A DNA stretch of 64,000 bases. Origin: Acinetobacter johnsonii CIP 64.6 (GTDB lineage: Bacteria > Pseudomonadota > Gammaproteobacteria > Pseudomonadales > Moraxellaceae). Below are positions 23,730 through 33,597 of this stretch, one piece after another. The notes under the pieces were generated by a model, which was not told where the DNA came from, did no database searches, and was given only the letters and a program-made list of their open reading frames with translations. The stretch covers positions 192,836-256,835 of the forward strand of contig NZ_KB849235.1 in assembly GCF_000368045.1 (NCBI RefSeq), given 5' to 3'. Position numbers and translations under genes: made by a program. Positions within the stretch are counted from its first letter, which is position 1; each line of letters begins with the position of its first letter.

Positions 23730-23942
23730 CTCTGTGGGTGTTTCCCAACAGTTAATTTTTAAAGTGAACTTCCTTTACAAGGTAAATTTGAAATAACTGT
23801 ATTTATTTCAAACAATTTTAATTCTTTTTTGTTTGTTCAGGCAGATTTCAGAAAAACACCTACTTTCGCATAAAAAAGTGCTTATGGTAGAATTTGCACA
23901 ATTTGATAGGCACAAAGCCAATCTACAAGGAGCATATTTCGC

Positions 23943-24692
23943 ATGGCGGGTCATTCCAAGTGGGCCAATATTAAGCATCGTAAAGCAAAACAAGATGCTA
24001 GCCGTGGTAAACTTTTTACCAAATTTATTCGTGAATTAACAACTGCTGCAAAGCTTGGCGGTGGTGATGCTGCTAGCAACCCACGTCTTCGTGCAGTTGT
24101 AGAAAAAGCACTTTCTGTAAATATGACACGCGACGTCATCAACCGTGCAATCCAACGTGGTGCTGGTGGTGAAGATAACGATGATTTAAAAGAAATTACT
24201 TACGAAGGTTATGGTGTTGGTGGTGTTGCAGTTATTGTGGAAACCATGACTGACAACTTAAACCGTACTGTACCGGATGTCCGTCACTGTTTCTCAAAAA
24301 CAGATGGCAACTTAGGCACAAACGGTTCAGTTGCTTTCTTGTTCACAAAACGTGGCGAGATCACTTTTGAAGATGTGTCTTTAGAAGATCAAATCATGGA
24401 CGTGGCACTTGAAGCAGGTGCTGAAGATATCGAAGTGGATGAAGATGAAATCTTAGTCATTACTACACCTGAATCTTTTGGTGATGTACAAGATGCTTTA
24501 ACTGCTGCAGGTTTAAAATCGGACAATGCTGAAGTGGTCATGAGCCCTTCAACTAAAGCCGAAATCACCGATATCGATCAAGCCAAAAAGATTATGAAAA
24601 TGATTGATATGCTTGAAGATTTAGATGACGTACAAAACGTATATACCAACGTTGAATTCTCTGACGCGGTATTGGCAGAATTAGACGCCTAA
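23943..24692 (+). CDS. yebC: YebC/PmpR-family protein
   Basis: 249 residues, full length. Begins MAGHSKWANIKHRKAKQD, with the second hallmark RAIQRGAGGEDNDDLKEITYEGYGVGGVA at about 75-105, and an acidic C-terminal domain. The family includes DNA-binding regulators and, by recent work, ribosome-associated factors that help translation of proline stretches. Strong AAGGAG site ten bases before the ATG. Usually next to ruvC; not so here. Confidence 0.96.
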   Translation: MAGHSKWANIKHRKAKQDASRGKLFTKFIRELTTAAKLGGGDAASNPRLRAVVEKALSVNMTRDVINRAIQRGAGGEDNDDLKEITYEGYGVGGVAVIVETMTDNLNRTVPDVRHCFSKTDGNLGTNGSVAFLFTKRGEITFEDVSLEDQIMDVALEAGAEDIEVDEDEILVITTPESFGDVQDALTAAGLKSDNAEVVMSPSTKAEITDIDQAKKIMKMIDMLEDLDDVQNVYTNVEFSDAVLAELDA

Positions 24693-24703
24693 TCTTCTGC
24701 TTT

Positions 24704-24746
24704 AAAAATGCGTTCTCAAATATAGCTTTGGGAGCGCATTTTTTAT
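24704..24746 (+). terminator. Terminator of yebC
   Basis: Arms AAAATGCG and CGCATTTT with inner TTCTCAAA/TTTGGGAG pairing, then TT. Also lies over the end of the GrpB remnant on the other strand. Confidence 0.8.
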
Positions 24747-24970
24747 GGCTGATTGAAAACCCTTTCAATAAATTTTGCTTTTTTAAATCGATATTCATCC
24801 ATCATTAAATGTTGGCTGTCTTGTTTTAATTGGTTATACGCCATCACTATTTTTTGATTTTCCAACAAGCGATCACGAAAGATCAGAAAACTTTACCACC
24901 GAGCGTTTTTCACGACCCATTAAATAGCAACATCATTCTGCTGTAGCACCTCTAACATACACAGCTTATG
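24743..24970 (-). pseudogene. GrpB-family remnant with two in-frame stops
   Basis: On the minus strand one frame reads HKLCMLEVLQQNDVAI, stop, WVVKNARW, stop, SFLIFRDRLLENQK and onward to KKAKFIERVFNQP, stop. FRDRL...AYNQLK.......Y...K..FI is the C-terminal pattern of the GrpB/UPF0157 family (nucleotidyltransferase-like proteins often beside CoaE). The N-terminal half with catalytic residues is not found. So this is a dead fragment; the rest of the 360-base gap shows no gene. Confidence 0.65.
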
Positions 24971-25053
24971 TGCTCTTATTGTCGCTGATAATATGCAAAC
25001 TTTTGAAAGTAGGAAGCCTAATACTCATTAGACTCATACAAGTTCAGCGTGAC

Positions 25054-25524
25054 TTAGACTTTGCTCAACAAACCACTACAGTTAAAAACGTTATATTCTT
25101 TAATCACAAAGCTTGAGTGCAGTGCCACCACATGTTCGATTTTACCAATGCGTTTGAGTAAAATATCACTATAGTTTTCCATATCTCTTGCAACAACTTC
25201 AACAATAAAGTCTGCCGACTGCCCTGTCACTAAAAAGGCATTGGTCACTTCAGGAATATTTTCTAGCTCTTCTAAAAACTTGGAAAAAGTGTCGGTATCA
25301 TGTTTACTCAAAGATACTTGTAGCAAAACATGTAGACTAAAACCGAGCTTTTGATAGTTAATATCACGCTTAACTTTGGTCATAATGTCGTTATCAATGA
25401 GGTGCTTAATACGACGATGTACTGAACTGACCGATAGATTAATACGCTCTGATAATTCGTTTAGATTGATATCTTCATTACTTAAAATTTCTAAAATTTG
25501 CTTATCAAAACGATCTAATTCCAT
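25054..25524 (-). CDS. Lrp/AsnC-family transcriptional regulator
   Basis: 156 residues. N-terminal helix-turn-helix (residues 4-55: LDRFDKQILEILSNEDINLNELSERINLSVSSVHRRIKHL) and a C-terminal RAM/ligand domain (65-145). Such proteins sense amino acids and usually control nearby transport or catabolic genes. No obvious target divergent partner: upstream (25525-25804) there is only a hairpin (GGCAAAGG/CCTTTGCC, 25751-25785) ending the GST gene. Ligand unknown. Confidence 0.92.
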   Translation of the reverse strand: MELDRFDKQILEILSNEDINLNELSERINLSVSSVHRRIKHLIDNDIMTKVKRDINYQKLGFSLHVLLQVSLSKHDTDTFSKFLEELENIPEVTNAFLVTGQSADFIVEVVARDMENYSDILLKRIGKIEHVVALHSSFVIKEYNVFNCSGLLSKV

Positions 25525-25804
25525 TATTTAACTCTCATGACAACTTATGTTTATAGGTGTTTATTTCATATTAAGCATTTCAAATGAAAGATAAAGCTTA
25601 TTTGCAGTTTTTTTTCATATATTTTCAGATTGATAAGAATATATCAGCCTTTTTGGACCAAGAGTGCCATGATCTTTTACAAAGTTATAAATAGACTGAG
25701 AAACTTTCTATTCAGCTTCTATAAATCATGATATTGAAAATACAAGAAAGGCAAAGGCTGTCTGTATCACACATCACCTTTGCCTTGTTGGGCTTAAGCT
25801 TATT

Positions 25805-26569
25805 TTAAACGCCGCGCCAGTCGACTCGAGCATTGCGCTCGGTTTGATAGACTCTTAAAACATACTGCCCCAAGGGTAAATTGGTTAAATAGGTTTTATA
25901 AGCACTAAATTCTTCAGATAGACCTTCCTCATGGTCTTTTTCCCAAGGTGTCCCCTTAATTTCCAGCACAGGCGCTAACATCGAACATACAGCAATATCC
26001 GCCAAACCTAAACGATCCCCGACAAAGTAACGTCCATGATTAGCAATTAACTTCTCATTCAATACTTCAATTAACCGCTGCATTTCGGCTTTGGAATGCT
26101 CTATTTTTTCTGCATTCAACTCATAGCCTTTCGACATCAACGTTTTCATTAAAGGTTTGGTGTATTTTTCAAATTTACGTAAATACCCCTTTTCACCCAA
26201 CATAATCTGTAGCGATTGATCGTTATCGGACAATGCATGGGCCAACCCCCAACGACGCACATGCAATCCCAAATCATTGGCTAACGCATTAACATCTAAA
26301 GCCTCTTTACGAAGCTGTGCTTCATTACGTAACAGTCGATGTTCTGGATAACGCTCATCAAGATATAGCGCAATCTCGGTAGTATCAGCGACCCATTTAT
26401 CCTGATCACGCAAAATAGGCAGTTTATTTTGACCGGTCTTTAACTGTGCAAAAGCCCGATGAACCCCAGGCACCACATTTTGTGCGACAAAATCTAGCTC
26501 TTTATGATCGAGCAACCAGCGAGCTTTCTCACAAAAATGAGATAAAGGAAACTGGTATAAAGTTCTCAT
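25805..26569 (-). CDS. Glutathione S-transferase family protein
   Basis: 254 residues. N-terminal thioredoxin-like domain with LYQFPLSHFCEKARWLLD; the SxFCxKxR pattern is typical of beta/omega-like GSTs with an active Cys. Then KLPILRD.....DTTEIALYLDERYP, the glutathione gamma-glutamyl site. C-terminal all-helical domain with YFVGDRLGLADIAVCSML. Somewhat longer than the usual 200-220 owing to the linker. Substrate unknown. It reads away from the sulfur operon. Confidence 0.9.
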   Translation of the reverse strand: MRTLYQFPLSHFCEKARWLLDHKELDFVAQNVVPGVHRAFAQLKTGQNKLPILRDQDKWVADTTEIALYLDERYPEHRLLRNEAQLRKEALDVNALANDLGLHVRRWGLAHALSDNDQSLQIMLGEKGYLRKFEKYTKPLMKTLMSKGYELNAEKIEHSKAEMQRLIEVLNEKLIANHGRYFVGDRLGLADIAVCSMLAPVLEIKGTPWEKDHEEGLSEEFSAYKTYLTNLPLGQYVLRVYQTERNARVDWRGV

Positions 26570-26949
26570 AAATGCTCCACATTTATTTTTCTATTTTGGC
26601 TTTTCAGAAAAGCCATCTATTTCAGTTGGATACTTTAGTCACTGTATTTAGGATTTACAATGTACTTTTTACTCAAAACTGCCTAGCAAATGTTCAACAG
26701 CTTTTATCAAATTTATACGTTTTTTTCTCTACAATATCTCAAATGTTGATAAGTAAGACTTTAATCATACTATTTACCCCACCGTTAAATTAGTTATTCC
26801 TTATTTTTCAAGTTCTTAACATATCATCTAAATGATTAAACTTAGCATATTTTATTTTTAACTTTTTAGCTGCTAAGTAATTCAAAATCCTTCATTTAAT
26901 CATTCAAGCAATCCCAAGTAGCGTATAGGCATTAAGTAAAGGTGCTTTT
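26570..26949. promoter_or_regulatory. Divergent control region, GST gene and sulfur operon
   Basis: 380 bases without a convincing gene; the short plus frame at 26572-26793 is Phe/Leu-rich AT noise. It must hold promoters in both directions. AAAGGTG precedes ATG 26950 by six bases. I could not identify a CysB- or sigma-54-type site by eye. Confidence 0.5.
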
Positions 26950-28152
26950 ATGTCTCAAACACTCACTAAAAATATTCACGTGATACAAAATGATCAGGAT
27001 GCGATTAATGCAGCCTATCATGTCGCTGACTTTGCCTTAGAAGGTCGGGATCAACGTGATCAGAACCGTCAGCTTCCTTTTGCTGAAGTCGAGTTATTTA
27101 GCCAAAAAGGATTAGGCGGTATTCGTATTCCTCAAGCTTTTGGAGGCGCATTTGTTTCCAACAAAACCTTAGCTCAGGTTTTTCGCATTATTAATAAAGC
27201 CGACTCAAGTGTCGGTCAAATTCCACAAAACCAAATTGCGCTGCTCAACATGATTGATATCTTGGGCAGCGAACAACAAAAACAGTTTATTTTTAATGAA
27301 ATATTAAACGGCAAACGCCTTGCCAATGGCGGCCCCGAACGAAATACCAAAGACACTAAAACCCTGAGTACGACATTAAGTATTGAAAATGGTCGTTACT
27401 ATGTCGATGGTGAAAAGTTCTACTCTACAGGCAGTAGCTTTGCTCATTGGTTAGCCATTAAAGCCCTTCACCCTGAAGGGTATGTGGTACTGACTATTGT
27501 TGATGCCACAGCACAAGGTGTGGAAGTTATCGATAACTGGAACGGTTTTGGTCAGCGTACAACTTCAAGCGGCACAGTAAAATTACAACGGGTTGAAGTC
27601 GATCCACTACTTATCTTTGATGAGCGGAAACTGGCTGAAGACGTCAATTATCGCGGTGCTTTCTCGCAGTTAATGCAAGTTGCAATTGATGTCGGTATTG
27701 CAGAAGCCGCATTTGAAGACACTTTGTCAGCAGTTAAAAAAGCCCGACCAATTGTCGATGCACAAGTTGAGAAAGCCAGTTTTGAACATTACACCTTACA
27801 AGAAGTCGGCAAATCCGCTGTCCTGTTGGATGCCGCTATTTTACTGCTCGATGAAGCTGCTGAATATTTAGATGAGCTCGACCAACTGAGCGTTGTCAGT
27901 GCCGAACAAGCAGCTCAAGCCTCTATTTTAGTCGCCGAAGCTAAGGTCTATGCCAATGATGCTGCACTACAAATTTCTGAAAAACTTCTAGAGCTTGGCG
28001 GCAGTCGTTCGAGCCTAAGCCAGCATAACTTAGATCAACATTGGCGCAATGCACGTGTGCATACCTTACACGACCCGATCCGCTGGAAGCTGCATGCACT
28101 GGGTAACTACTATTTAAACAACACTTTTCCTGCTCGCCACGCTTGGATTTAA
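26950..28152 (+). CDS. SfnB-family flavin oxidoreductase (first copy)
   Basis: 400 residues with acyl-CoA-dehydrogenase fold: N-terminal helical domain, middle beta domain (GEKFYSTGSSFAHW), C-terminal helical domain with RNARVHTLHDPIRWK. SfnB proteins serve sulfur acquisition, thought to feed or assist the monooxygenase that splits C-S bonds in dimethyl sulfone-type compounds. The pair and next genes form one operon; the second copy starts 10 bases later. Substrate is inferred from context only. Confidence 0.85.
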   Translation: MSQTLTKNIHVIQNDQDAINAAYHVADFALEGRDQRDQNRQLPFAEVELFSQKGLGGIRIPQAFGGAFVSNKTLAQVFRIINKADSSVGQIPQNQIALLNMIDILGSEQQKQFIFNEILNGKRLANGGPERNTKDTKTLSTTLSIENGRYYVDGEKFYSTGSSFAHWLAIKALHPEGYVVLTIVDATAQGVEVIDNWNGFGQRTTSSGTVKLQRVEVDPLLIFDERKLAEDVNYRGAFSQLMQVAIDVGIAEAAFEDTLSAVKKARPIVDAQVEKASFEHYTLQEVGKSAVLLDAAILLLDEAAEYLDELDQLSVVSAEQAAQASILVAEAKVYANDAALQISEKLLELGGSRSSLSQHNLDQHWRNARVHTLHDPIRWKLHALGNYYLNNTFPARHAWI

Positions 28153-28162
28153 GGAGAACGTC

Positions 28163-29386
28163 ATGACTTCATTTCAACCTATTCTTCCATTTCAATCCAA
28201 AAATGCAGCATATGCATATATTATTCAAAGTGATGCTGAAGCTTTAGAAATAGCCAAAAATTTAGCTGCGCAGTTTAAACAACAGGCTATCCAACGTGAT
28301 GCTGAACGAGTTTTGCCTTTTGCGGAAATCGAAGCCTATAGTCAATCTGGGCTTTGGGCCATTACTGTACCGAAGGAATTTGGGGGGGCAGATGTTTCAA
28401 GCTATACGGTCGCGCAAATTATCGCACTGATGAGTGGTGTGGATGGTTCGATTGGACAAATTCCCCAGAACCATTTCTATGCCTTAGAGGTTTTACGTAA
28501 CAACGGTACTGAACAACAAAAGCGTAAACTCTATGCAGAAGTGCTCAAAGGGGCACGCTTTGGTAATGCCTTGGCAGAGTTTAAAACTAAAAACGCAACA
28601 CAAAAACAAACTGCACTCAACCAAACTGAACAAGGCTATGTGGTCAATGGTGAAAAGTTTTATTGCACAGGCAGTCTGTTTGCAGACCGCATCCCCACTT
28701 TAGTCAAAGATGCCGATGACAAAGAGTTTCTGGTCTTTATCCCACGGAGTAGCCAAGGACTAGAACTGATTGATGATTGGTCGGGTTTTGGTCAACGTAC
28801 CACAGGCAGCGGTACAGTCAAATTCAATCATGTCGCTGTAGATGCTGAAGATATTGTTCCTTTCGATACCGCTTTTTCTAGACCGACTCTGGTTGGGCCT
28901 TTTGCTCAAATTATGCATGCTGCCATTGAAACAGGCATCGCGCGTGCTGCTTTTGAGGAAACACTGGTTCGTGTGCGTCAGGCTCGTCCGTGGATTGACT
29001 CTGCTGTTGAACAGGCAACCGATGATCCTCTAACACAGTTTGAACTGGGACGAGTAATTGCCGATGTTCGTGCCAGTGAAGTCTTACTCAAACAAGCGGC
29101 TCGCTCAATCGATGCAGCACGTCCTTATCCAACCATAGAAAACATTGCTAAAGCATCACTGGATGTAGCGAAAGTTCGTGCACACAGTACAGAAACCGCA
29201 TTAAAAGCCGCTTCGAAATTGATTGAACTGGCAGGCAGTCGTGGTAGTCAGCGTGAAGATGGCCTAGACCGCTTTTGGCGTAATGCACGTGTTCACACGC
29301 TACATGATGCGTCACGTTGGAAATATTACTTCATTGCCAATTATCTTCTTAATGGTGTACTTCCGCCACGCAGAGGGACATTGTAA
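28163..29386 (+). CDS. SfnB-family flavin oxidoreductase (second copy)
   Basis: 407 residues, a paralogue of the first copy with the same landmarks: SDAEAL..A..LA start, FGGADVS, GQIPQNHF, GEKFYCTGS, FGQRTTGSGTVKF and RNARVHTLHDASRWK. Good AGGAG site. Stop overlaps the next ATG (TAATG). Two different SfnB paralogues in a row suggests either a heteromer or different substrates. Confidence 0.87.
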   Translation: MTSFQPILPFQSKNAAYAYIIQSDAEALEIAKNLAAQFKQQAIQRDAERVLPFAEIEAYSQSGLWAITVPKEFGGADVSSYTVAQIIALMSGVDGSIGQIPQNHFYALEVLRNNGTEQQKRKLYAEVLKGARFGNALAEFKTKNATQKQTALNQTEQGYVVNGEKFYCTGSLFADRIPTLVKDADDKEFLVFIPRSSQGLELIDDWSGFGQRTTGSGTVKFNHVAVDAEDIVPFDTAFSRPTLVGPFAQIMHAAIETGIARAAFEETLVRVRQARPWIDSAVEQATDDPLTQFELGRVIADVRASEVLLKQAARSIDAARPYPTIENIAKASLDVAKVRAHSTETALKAASKLIELAGSRGSQREDGLDRFWRNARVHTLHDASRWKYYFIANYLLNGVLPPRRGTL

Positions 29387-30804
29387 TGACACTATCATCT
29401 CAAAATAACAAGTCGAAGCAAATCATCCTGAATGCCTTTGATATGAATAGCGTAGGTCATATCAATCACGGTTTGTGGACACACCCACGCGATGAGTCAC
29501 ATCGTTTTAATGAACTCAGCTATTGGACCGATTTGGCGCAAACTTTAGAGCAAGGTTTATTTGATGGGTTGTTTATCGCCGACATTACGGGTGTCTACGA
29601 TGTTTATCAAAACGGTCTGGATTTAACCCTAAAAGAGTCAATTCAGCTTCCAAGCCATGACCCAAGTACACTCGTTTCTGCTATGGCTGCCGTTACACAG
29701 CACTTAGGTTTTGGCGTCACTGTAAATTTAAGCTATGAGTCGCCTTATCAGTTTGCACGGCGCTTTGCGAGCCTTGACCATTTAACCCACGGTCGTATTG
29801 GTTGGAACATTGTCACGGGGTACTTAGACAGCGCAGAACGGCTAATTGGTCAAAAAGGTTTAAAAGATCACGACTTACGTTATGAACAAGCTGAAGAGTT
29901 TCTCGAACTTTGCTATAAATTTTGGGAAGGTTCTTGGGAAGACGATGCCGTACAAAAAGATAAATTAAACCGTGTCTTTACCGACCCTTCAAAAGTTCAT
30001 GCCATACAGCATCAAGGTAAATTTTTCCAAAGTCAGGGCGTTTTTCAAGTTTCTCCATCTATACAGCGGACGCCTGTACTTTATCAAGCGGGCGCTTCGA
30101 GTAAAGGCTTAGCCTTTGCAACCCAACATGCTGAAGCCATGTTTATTGGTGCTGACACGCCTGAAAAAATTAAACAGCAAGTCGATAAGATTCGTGCACT
30201 TGCCTTAAGCCATGGACGTGATGAGCAAGCCATTAAACTCTTCGTTGGCATTAGTGTAGTGACGGCAGAAACAGACGAACTCGCACAAGAAAAACTGGCC
30301 GAATATATTCGCTATGCCAGTCCAGAAGCAGGTTTGGCGCATTTTTCCAGTTCAGTTGGAATAGATTTAGCACAGTTTGCAGATGATGAAGCGATTCCTT
30401 ATAAACAAACCAATAGCATTGCCTCGGTCAATAACAAATTTAAAGAGCAAAAAGTTACGCGAGCGGATTTGAAAGCCCAACATGTACTCGGTGGACGCTA
30501 TCCACTGATCGTCGGGAGTGGAAAAACTGTAGCAGAAAAGCTCATTCAGCTCATAGATGAAACTGGCGTAGATGGCTTTAATCTCACACGAACCGTTGCC
30601 CCAGAGTCACATCAAGACTTTATTCGTTGGGTCATCCCAGAATTACAAGAGCGTGGCCGTTATAAAACCGCCTATGAAACAGGTAGTTTACGCCATAAAT
30701 TATTCGCTCAAGGTGACCGACTGACCGCAAACCACCCTGTACAGCAGTATCGATGTCAAAGCTCGAACCCTGATTCTAAAACACAGCAAAAACAAACCGC
30801 ATAA
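29386..30804 (+). CDS. LLM-class FMN-dependent monooxygenase (NtaA/SnaA/DszA type)
   Basis: 472 residues. TIM-barrel bacterial luciferase-like enzyme with family marks MNSVGHINHGLWTHPRD, FDGLFIADITGVYD, SLDHLTHGRIGWNIVTGYL, and RTPVLYQAGASSKGLAFA. These enzymes need a reduced-FMN supplier and oxidise sulfur heterocycles, sulfones or aminopolycarboxylates. With SfnB and MetQ/MetNI beside it, an organosulfur substrate is likely. No flavin reductase is coded nearby, so that partner is elsewhere. C-terminal ~20 residues are polar and variable. Confidence 0.9.
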   Translation: MTLSSQNNKSKQIILNAFDMNSVGHINHGLWTHPRDESHRFNELSYWTDLAQTLEQGLFDGLFIADITGVYDVYQNGLDLTLKESIQLPSHDPSTLVSAMAAVTQHLGFGVTVNLSYESPYQFARRFASLDHLTHGRIGWNIVTGYLDSAERLIGQKGLKDHDLRYEQAEEFLELCYKFWEGSWEDDAVQKDKLNRVFTDPSKVHAIQHQGKFFQSQGVFQVSPSIQRTPVLYQAGASSKGLAFATQHAEAMFIGADTPEKIKQQVDKIRALALSHGRDEQAIKLFVGISVVTAETDELAQEKLAEYIRYASPEAGLAHFSSSVGIDLAQFADDEAIPYKQTNSIASVNNKFKEQKVTRADLKAQHVLGGRYPLIVGSGKTVAEKLIQLIDETGVDGFNLTRTVAPESHQDFIRWVIPELQERGRYKTAYETGSLRHKLFAQGDRLTANHPVQQYRCQSSNPDSKTQQKQTA

Positions 30805-30826
30805 ATTTTAAAATACGAGAAGTATC

Positions 30827-31669
30827 ATGGCTCAAACTGCAAAAACAAAATTTACCGTTATTGGGGTAATTGTCGCTGCCATCGTCATTGCACTGATGGC
30901 TTGGTCTTATCATAAAAAATCGAGCAACACTGAATTGGTGATTGGGATCAGTCCACCCTTTGCCAATCCGTTAAAGGTGGCTGTGGAAGAAGCAAAACAG
31001 CAAGGCATCAACGTCAAACTGGTCGAGTTTTCGGATTGGAATACCCCCAATATCACGCTCAACCATGGTGATATTGATGCCAACTATTTTCAGCATCAGC
31101 CCTTCTTAGATAACGCCATCAAAGAAACCCAATTTAAACTGAAAGCACTGGATAAAGGCGTCACCACACACGTCGGTTTATATTCAAAAAAATATGACTC
31201 GATTGCTGCGATTCCTGAAAATGCACGTACAGTTATTCCAAATGATCCAGTGAATCAAGGTCGTGCGCTTTTACTGTTACAACAGGCTAAATTGATTAGC
31301 TTAAAAGACCCAAACAATCATCTATCTAACCTGCAAGATATTGTCAGCAATCCTAAAAAGCTCCAGTTTATTGAAGTTGAAGGTCCACAAACTGCGCGTG
31401 CCGTTGATGATGCTGATTTGGTATTTAGCTATCCACATTATTTACGTCTTGCAAAAACCATCGACCCAAATGATGCGCTGATCTTAGATGACAACACTAA
31501 TACTCTGTATTCGATTTTATTTGTGGTGCGTGACGACTACCAACAGCAACATCCAGAGAAAGCCGCGCAACTTGAAAAATTCATCAAGATTTATCAAACG
31601 TCTGACAAAGTTAAACAGACTTTGAATAGTGAAATTGGTGAAAAACTTTGGTTCCCTGGTTGGAAGTGA
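30827..31669 (+). CDS. MetQ/NlpA-type substrate-binding protein (first copy)
   Basis: 280 residues. N-terminal membrane anchor (about 9-26) without a lipobox Cys, so it is held by an uncleaved helix. Then ISPPFANPLK..., VEFSDWNTPNITLNHGDIDANYFQHQPFL, the MetQ/NlpA core. Family members bind methionine and related sulfur compounds in the periplasm. The context suggests an alkyl sulfide, sulfone or sulfonate product rather than methionine alone. Confidence 0.87.
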   Translation: MAQTAKTKFTVIGVIVAAIVIALMAWSYHKKSSNTELVIGISPPFANPLKVAVEEAKQQGINVKLVEFSDWNTPNITLNHGDIDANYFQHQPFLDNAIKETQFKLKALDKGVTTHVGLYSKKYDSIAAIPENARTVIPNDPVNQGRALLLLQQAKLISLKDPNNHLSNLQDIVSNPKKLQFIEVEGPQTARAVDDADLVFSYPHYLRLAKTIDPNDALILDDNTNTLYSILFVVRDDYQQQHPEKAAQLEKFIKIYQTSDKVKQTLNSEIGEKLWFPGWK

Positions 31670-31678
31670 GTATAAGCC

Positions 31679-32515
31679 ATGACGCAATCTTTCACTCAAA
31701 ATCGAAAAAAATGGCTGATTGGCTTAAGCATCATCGTGGCAATTTTTGCTCTCGCGGGTTACCGCTATAGCAAAAGCCATACACAAGATGATGTCTTAAC
31801 AATTGGTATTAGCCCACCTTATGCCGAACTGCTGCAAAGCGTGGCAGACGATGTAAAAAAGCAAGGCATTCAAGTCAAACTGGTTGAATTCTCTGACTGG
31901 CATGCGCCAAATGTTGCCGTACAAAATGGCGATATTGATGCCAATTTTTTTCAGCAAAGTGTCTTTCTACGCAATGCGATTCGCGAAACAAATTATGATC
32001 TGCATGCATTCGCCACAGGAACAGGAAGTCATGTCGGACTGTATTCAAAAAAATATAAGTCCTTAGATGCACTACCCACTCAAGCACGTGTGGTCATCCC
32101 CAATGACCCTGTAAACTCGGCACGTGCTCTAATTTTACTGCATCGTGCAGGTTTGATTCAGCTCAAAGACATTAACAATGAACTGTCTACCGTAAAAGAT
32201 ATTGTGAGCAATCCTAAACAGCTTCAGTTTATTGAAGTAGAAGGCCCACAAACTGCCCATGCGTTTAATGATGCCGATTTAATTTTTGGCTTCCCGCATT
32301 ATTTAAAAATGGCCAAGGTCACAGATCCGCATCATGCCCTTTTTCTTGACCCGATAGACAAGAAATACGCCATTTTATTTGTGACACGTAAAGACTATCC
32401 AGACCAAAACCAAAAACTTGCGACTTTTGTGCAAGCATTCCAAAACTCAAAACACGTTCAAGAAATTCTAGATCGAGATTTTGGCCAAGGTCTGTGGTTT
32501 GAAGGCTGGAAATAA
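31679..32515 (+). CDS. MetQ/NlpA-type substrate-binding protein (second copy)
   Basis: 278 residues, close paralogue of the preceding gene (shared SPPYAELLQSV, VEFSDWHAPNVAVQNGDIDANFFQ, QFIEVEGPQTAHAFNDADL). Also an N-terminal helix (12-28) and no lipobox. Ten bases after the previous stop. A duplicated receptor pair sharing one ABC core would widen substrate range. Confidence 0.87.
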   Translation: MTQSFTQNRKKWLIGLSIIVAIFALAGYRYSKSHTQDDVLTIGISPPYAELLQSVADDVKKQGIQVKLVEFSDWHAPNVAVQNGDIDANFFQQSVFLRNAIRETNYDLHAFATGTGSHVGLYSKKYKSLDALPTQARVVIPNDPVNSARALILLHRAGLIQLKDINNELSTVKDIVSNPKQLQFIEVEGPQTAHAFNDADLIFGFPHYLKMAKVTDPHHALFLDPIDKKYAILFVTRKDYPDQNQKLATFVQAFQNSKHVQEILDRDFGQGLWFEGWK

Positions 32516-32526
32516 GGAGAAAAAAA

Positions 32527-33597
32527 ATGGTCAGCTTTGGTTCTCATGTGGATTTTTCAATTCCACATATCAAAATTCGTAACTTAAACAAACACTATGC
32601 AGTACAAGGTCATAGTGTGCATGCACTCAAAAATATTGACCTCGATATCCCGACAGGGAAAGTGTTTGGCATTATTGGCAAAAGTGGTGCAGGTAAATCC
32701 TCCCTGCTCCGCACCTTAAATGGTTTAGAACGTATCAGTGAAGGTCATATTCATATTCATCAGCAAGACTTGGCGGCATTGAGTCATGCTGAGCTGATTC
32801 AGCTCCGCCAACGCATTGGTATGATTTTCCAGCATTTCAATTTAATGTCTGCCAAAACAGTCTACGAAAATGTCGCACTGCCTCTCAAAGTGGCCAATTA
32901 TCCCAAACAAGACATCGAACAACGTGTCAACGAAGTTTTACAATTGGTCGGGTTAAGCGATAAGGCTCAACATTACCCATCACAACTGTCTGGTGGTCAA
33001 AAGCAACGCGTGGGCATTGCTCGTGCATTGGTCCACCATCCTGAAATTTTACTCTGTGATGAAGCGACATCTGCACTCGATCCGGAAAGCACCTCTGTAG
33101 TGTTGTCGCTACTCAAAGAGATTAATCAAAAGCTGGGTATCACCATTGTCTTGATTACCCATGAAATGCAAGTGATTCGGGAAATCTGCGATCAGGTGGT
33201 GGTCATCGATGCTGGTAAAATTGTGGAATCAGGTGAAGTTTGGTCGGTGTTTTCTCAACCCCAGCAAGGCATTACCCAAGAACTACTGAATCTAGAACAA
33301 CTCGATTTGCCTTTTCGCTTAAATGCTGAACCTACGCAGCTCGATACACATGCCATTTTCAAAATTAGCTCGACGTCAGATGCGCATCATCCCCCTGACT
33401 TAAAACAGATTTTGGAGCACTTTCCACAAACTGTGCATTTATATCAAAGTCAGGTCGACACCATCCAAAACCATTTAATTGGAACATTGGTTATTGCTGT
33501 TCCCGCACAGGACTTAGAAATTCAATCGCTACTACAAAAACTAAAAGCGCATGTGACACATGTAGAGGTCCTTGGCTATGCACGACCAACTCATTGA
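32527..33597 (+). CDS. metN: MetN-type ABC transporter ATP-binding subunit
   Basis: 356 residues. Walker A GKSGAGKSS (about 51-59), Q-loop IFQHFNL, signature LSGGQKQR (about 156-163), Walker B LLCDEATSALDPES, switch His in LITHEM. C-terminal NIL domain (about 270-350), the methionine-sensing module of MetN. AGGAG site. The gene overlaps metI by 20 bases. Confidence 0.93.
   Translation: MVSFGSHVDFSIPHIKIRNLNKHYAVQGHSVHALKNIDLDIPTGKVFGIIGKSGAGKSSLLRTLNGLERISEGHIHIHQQDLAALSHAELIQLRQRIGMIFQHFNLMSAKTVYENVALPLKVANYPKQDIEQRVNEVLQLVGLSDKAQHYPSQLSGGQKQRVGIARALVHHPEILLCDEATSALDPESTSVVLSLLKEINQKLGITIVLITHEMQVIREICDQVVVIDAGKIVESGEVWSVFSQPQQGITQELLNLEQLDLPFRLNAEPTQLDTHAIFKISSTSDAHHPPDLKQILEHFPQTVHLYQSQVDTIQNHLIGTLVIAVPAQDLEIQSLLQKLKAHVTHVEVLGYARPTH

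Noticed and set aside
26572..26793. 73-residue hydrophobic frame before the sulfur operon
   Set aside because: Phe/Leu-rich AT noise in a promoter region, no ribosome site.
30827..32515. MetQ copies as lipoproteins
   Set aside because: No Cys after the hydrophobic helix in either; they are more likely anchored by an uncleaved helix.
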